NCBI GenBank assembly: GCA_002498845.1
Contig: DAJC01000016.1
Coordinates: 1-35,159, forward strand
Source of the DNA: Thermoplasmatales archaeon UBA509
Lineage (GTDB): Archaea > Thermoplasmatota > Thermoplasmata > Thermoplasmatales > Thermoplasmataceae
Reading direction: 5' to 3'
DNA: 35,159 bases
In this document: piece after piece, positions 34,661-35,159 of the stretch
Numbering within the stretch: position 1 is the stretch's first letter
Layout: each line of letters opens with the position of its first letter
Program-made: the position numbers and the translations under genes
Notes under the pieces: generated by a model
Told to the model about the DNA's origin: nothing
The model's database searches: none
Seen by the model: only the letters and a program-made list of their open reading frames with translations

Positions 34661-35159
34661 ATGACCGTGAAATTGCGGAATGTGGAGATCATTACGGCGA
34701 CTTCGACGCTCAGGGGACTGGCCTATTCTTCAATCTGGGTCTACAGTTCCATCTATCTCCACGTTTCTCTTCATCTTTCCCTTGTCTATGTTGGGGCAAT
34801 TTTTGCCATAGGTGGAGCCATCTCAGGATTGGTTCAGATTTATGACGGGATAGTCTCTGACAGAATTGGGTACAAGGTAACCGTTATACTTTCACTGGGA
34901 ATTGTTTCTCTTATTTACCTTCTCGCCACAGCAGCTCCGGAACTCCTCCTGTCATCTCTGGAGTTCCCCGGAATTCTGATTGCACTCATGTTCGGGAATT
35001 CCCTGCAGGCACCAGCAGCAAATGCAATTGTATCTCTATCCAGTGATTTCAAGCTCAAAGGCTTTTCCATGCTCAGGGTTGGCAGCAATATAGGATGGGG
35101 GTTGGGCCCGGCAATTGGTGGCTTTGTACTTTCATATTACTCATTCTCTTCACTTTTCA
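34661..35159 (+). CDS. MFS transporter, C-terminus cut by window edge
   Basis: The frame from ATG 34661 runs to the right edge (166 complete codons) without a stop. I translated it by hand. It shows four to five helices and the MFS motif A between helices 2 and 3, GIVSDRIGYK, plus the segment RVGSNIGWGLGPAIGGF in helix 5, typical of drug/sugar exporters of the family. The start is uncertain: a TATA-like ATAATATATA at 34645-34654 would place transcription near 34676, after ATG 34661, so TTG 34673 or GTG 34682 may be the real start. The substrate is unknown. Confidence 0.8.
   Translation, partial: MTVKLRNVEIITATSTLRGLAYSSIWVYSSIYLHVSLHLSLVYVGAIFAIGGAISGLVQIYDGIVSDRIGYKVTVILSLGIVSLIYLLATAAPELLLSSLEFPGILIALMFGNSLQAPAANAIVSLSSDFKLKGFSMLRVGSNIGWGLGPAIGGFVLSYYSFSSLF

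Overview
The window reads as chromosomal DNA of an archaeon of the order Thermoplasmatales (relative of Thermoplasma, Ferroplasma, Picrophilus). The basis is an archaeal transcription and translation gene set (RpoH, a single unsplit RpoB, split RpoA'/RpoA'', RpoD, archaeal NusA, aIF1A, Rio1, Dim2), an actin homologue that resembles Thermoplasma acidophilum Ta0583 over its whole length as I remember that protein, TATA-like boxes about 24-31 nt before many start codons (leaderless style), and GGTGA-type Shine-Dalgarno sites inside operons. No database search was possible; assignments rest on motifs and recalled families.

Layout. 1-3067 (minus): a membrane protein cut by the left edge, a DUF1648/DUF5808-type membrane protein with its YtrA-like GntR regulator, and a small membrane-anchored protein. 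3193-3848: a CDGSH iron-sulfur protein and a PrxQ/Bcp peroxiredoxin whose stop codons overlap tail to tail. 3889-5376 (minus): a Ta0583-type actin followed by a protein that looks like a ribbon-helix-helix DNA binder with a coiled-coil tail. This has the gene order of plasmid parM-parR, with repeats in the position of parC, and is the best candidate here for an undescribed system. 5643-7845 (plus): the overlapping pair prpD-prpB, behind two overlapping perfect dyads. 7869-12231 (minus): rps13-rps4-rps11-rpoD, then an IMPase-family phosphatase, NAD kinase and a JAMM peptidase. 12384-15793: a DUF357 protein, an ABC exporter (plus), a small basic orphan and a Taw2/Trm5-family enzyme. 15844-17456 (plus): hemC-hemD. 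17454-19291 (minus): initiator tRNA-Met, dim2, rio1 and aif1A, a cluster concerned with translation initiation and the small ribosomal subunit. 19538-19963 (plus): a hemerythrin-like protein. 20103-28747 (minus): tRNA-Lys, rpoH, rpoB, rpoA1, rpoA2, nusA. 28837-31298 (minus): a second ABC exporter. 31384-34476 (plus): a DapA/KDG-aldolase-family enzyme, mtnA and trpS. 34661 to the right edge: a truncated MFS transporter.

The genes are mostly housekeeping and tightly packed (many 4-bp ATGA overlaps). No intergenic stretch exceeds 300 bases; the longest are 5377-5642 (repeats, dyads, divergent promoters) and 19292-19537 (two promoters, nothing else seen). No CRISPR array, insertion sequence or integrase was seen.
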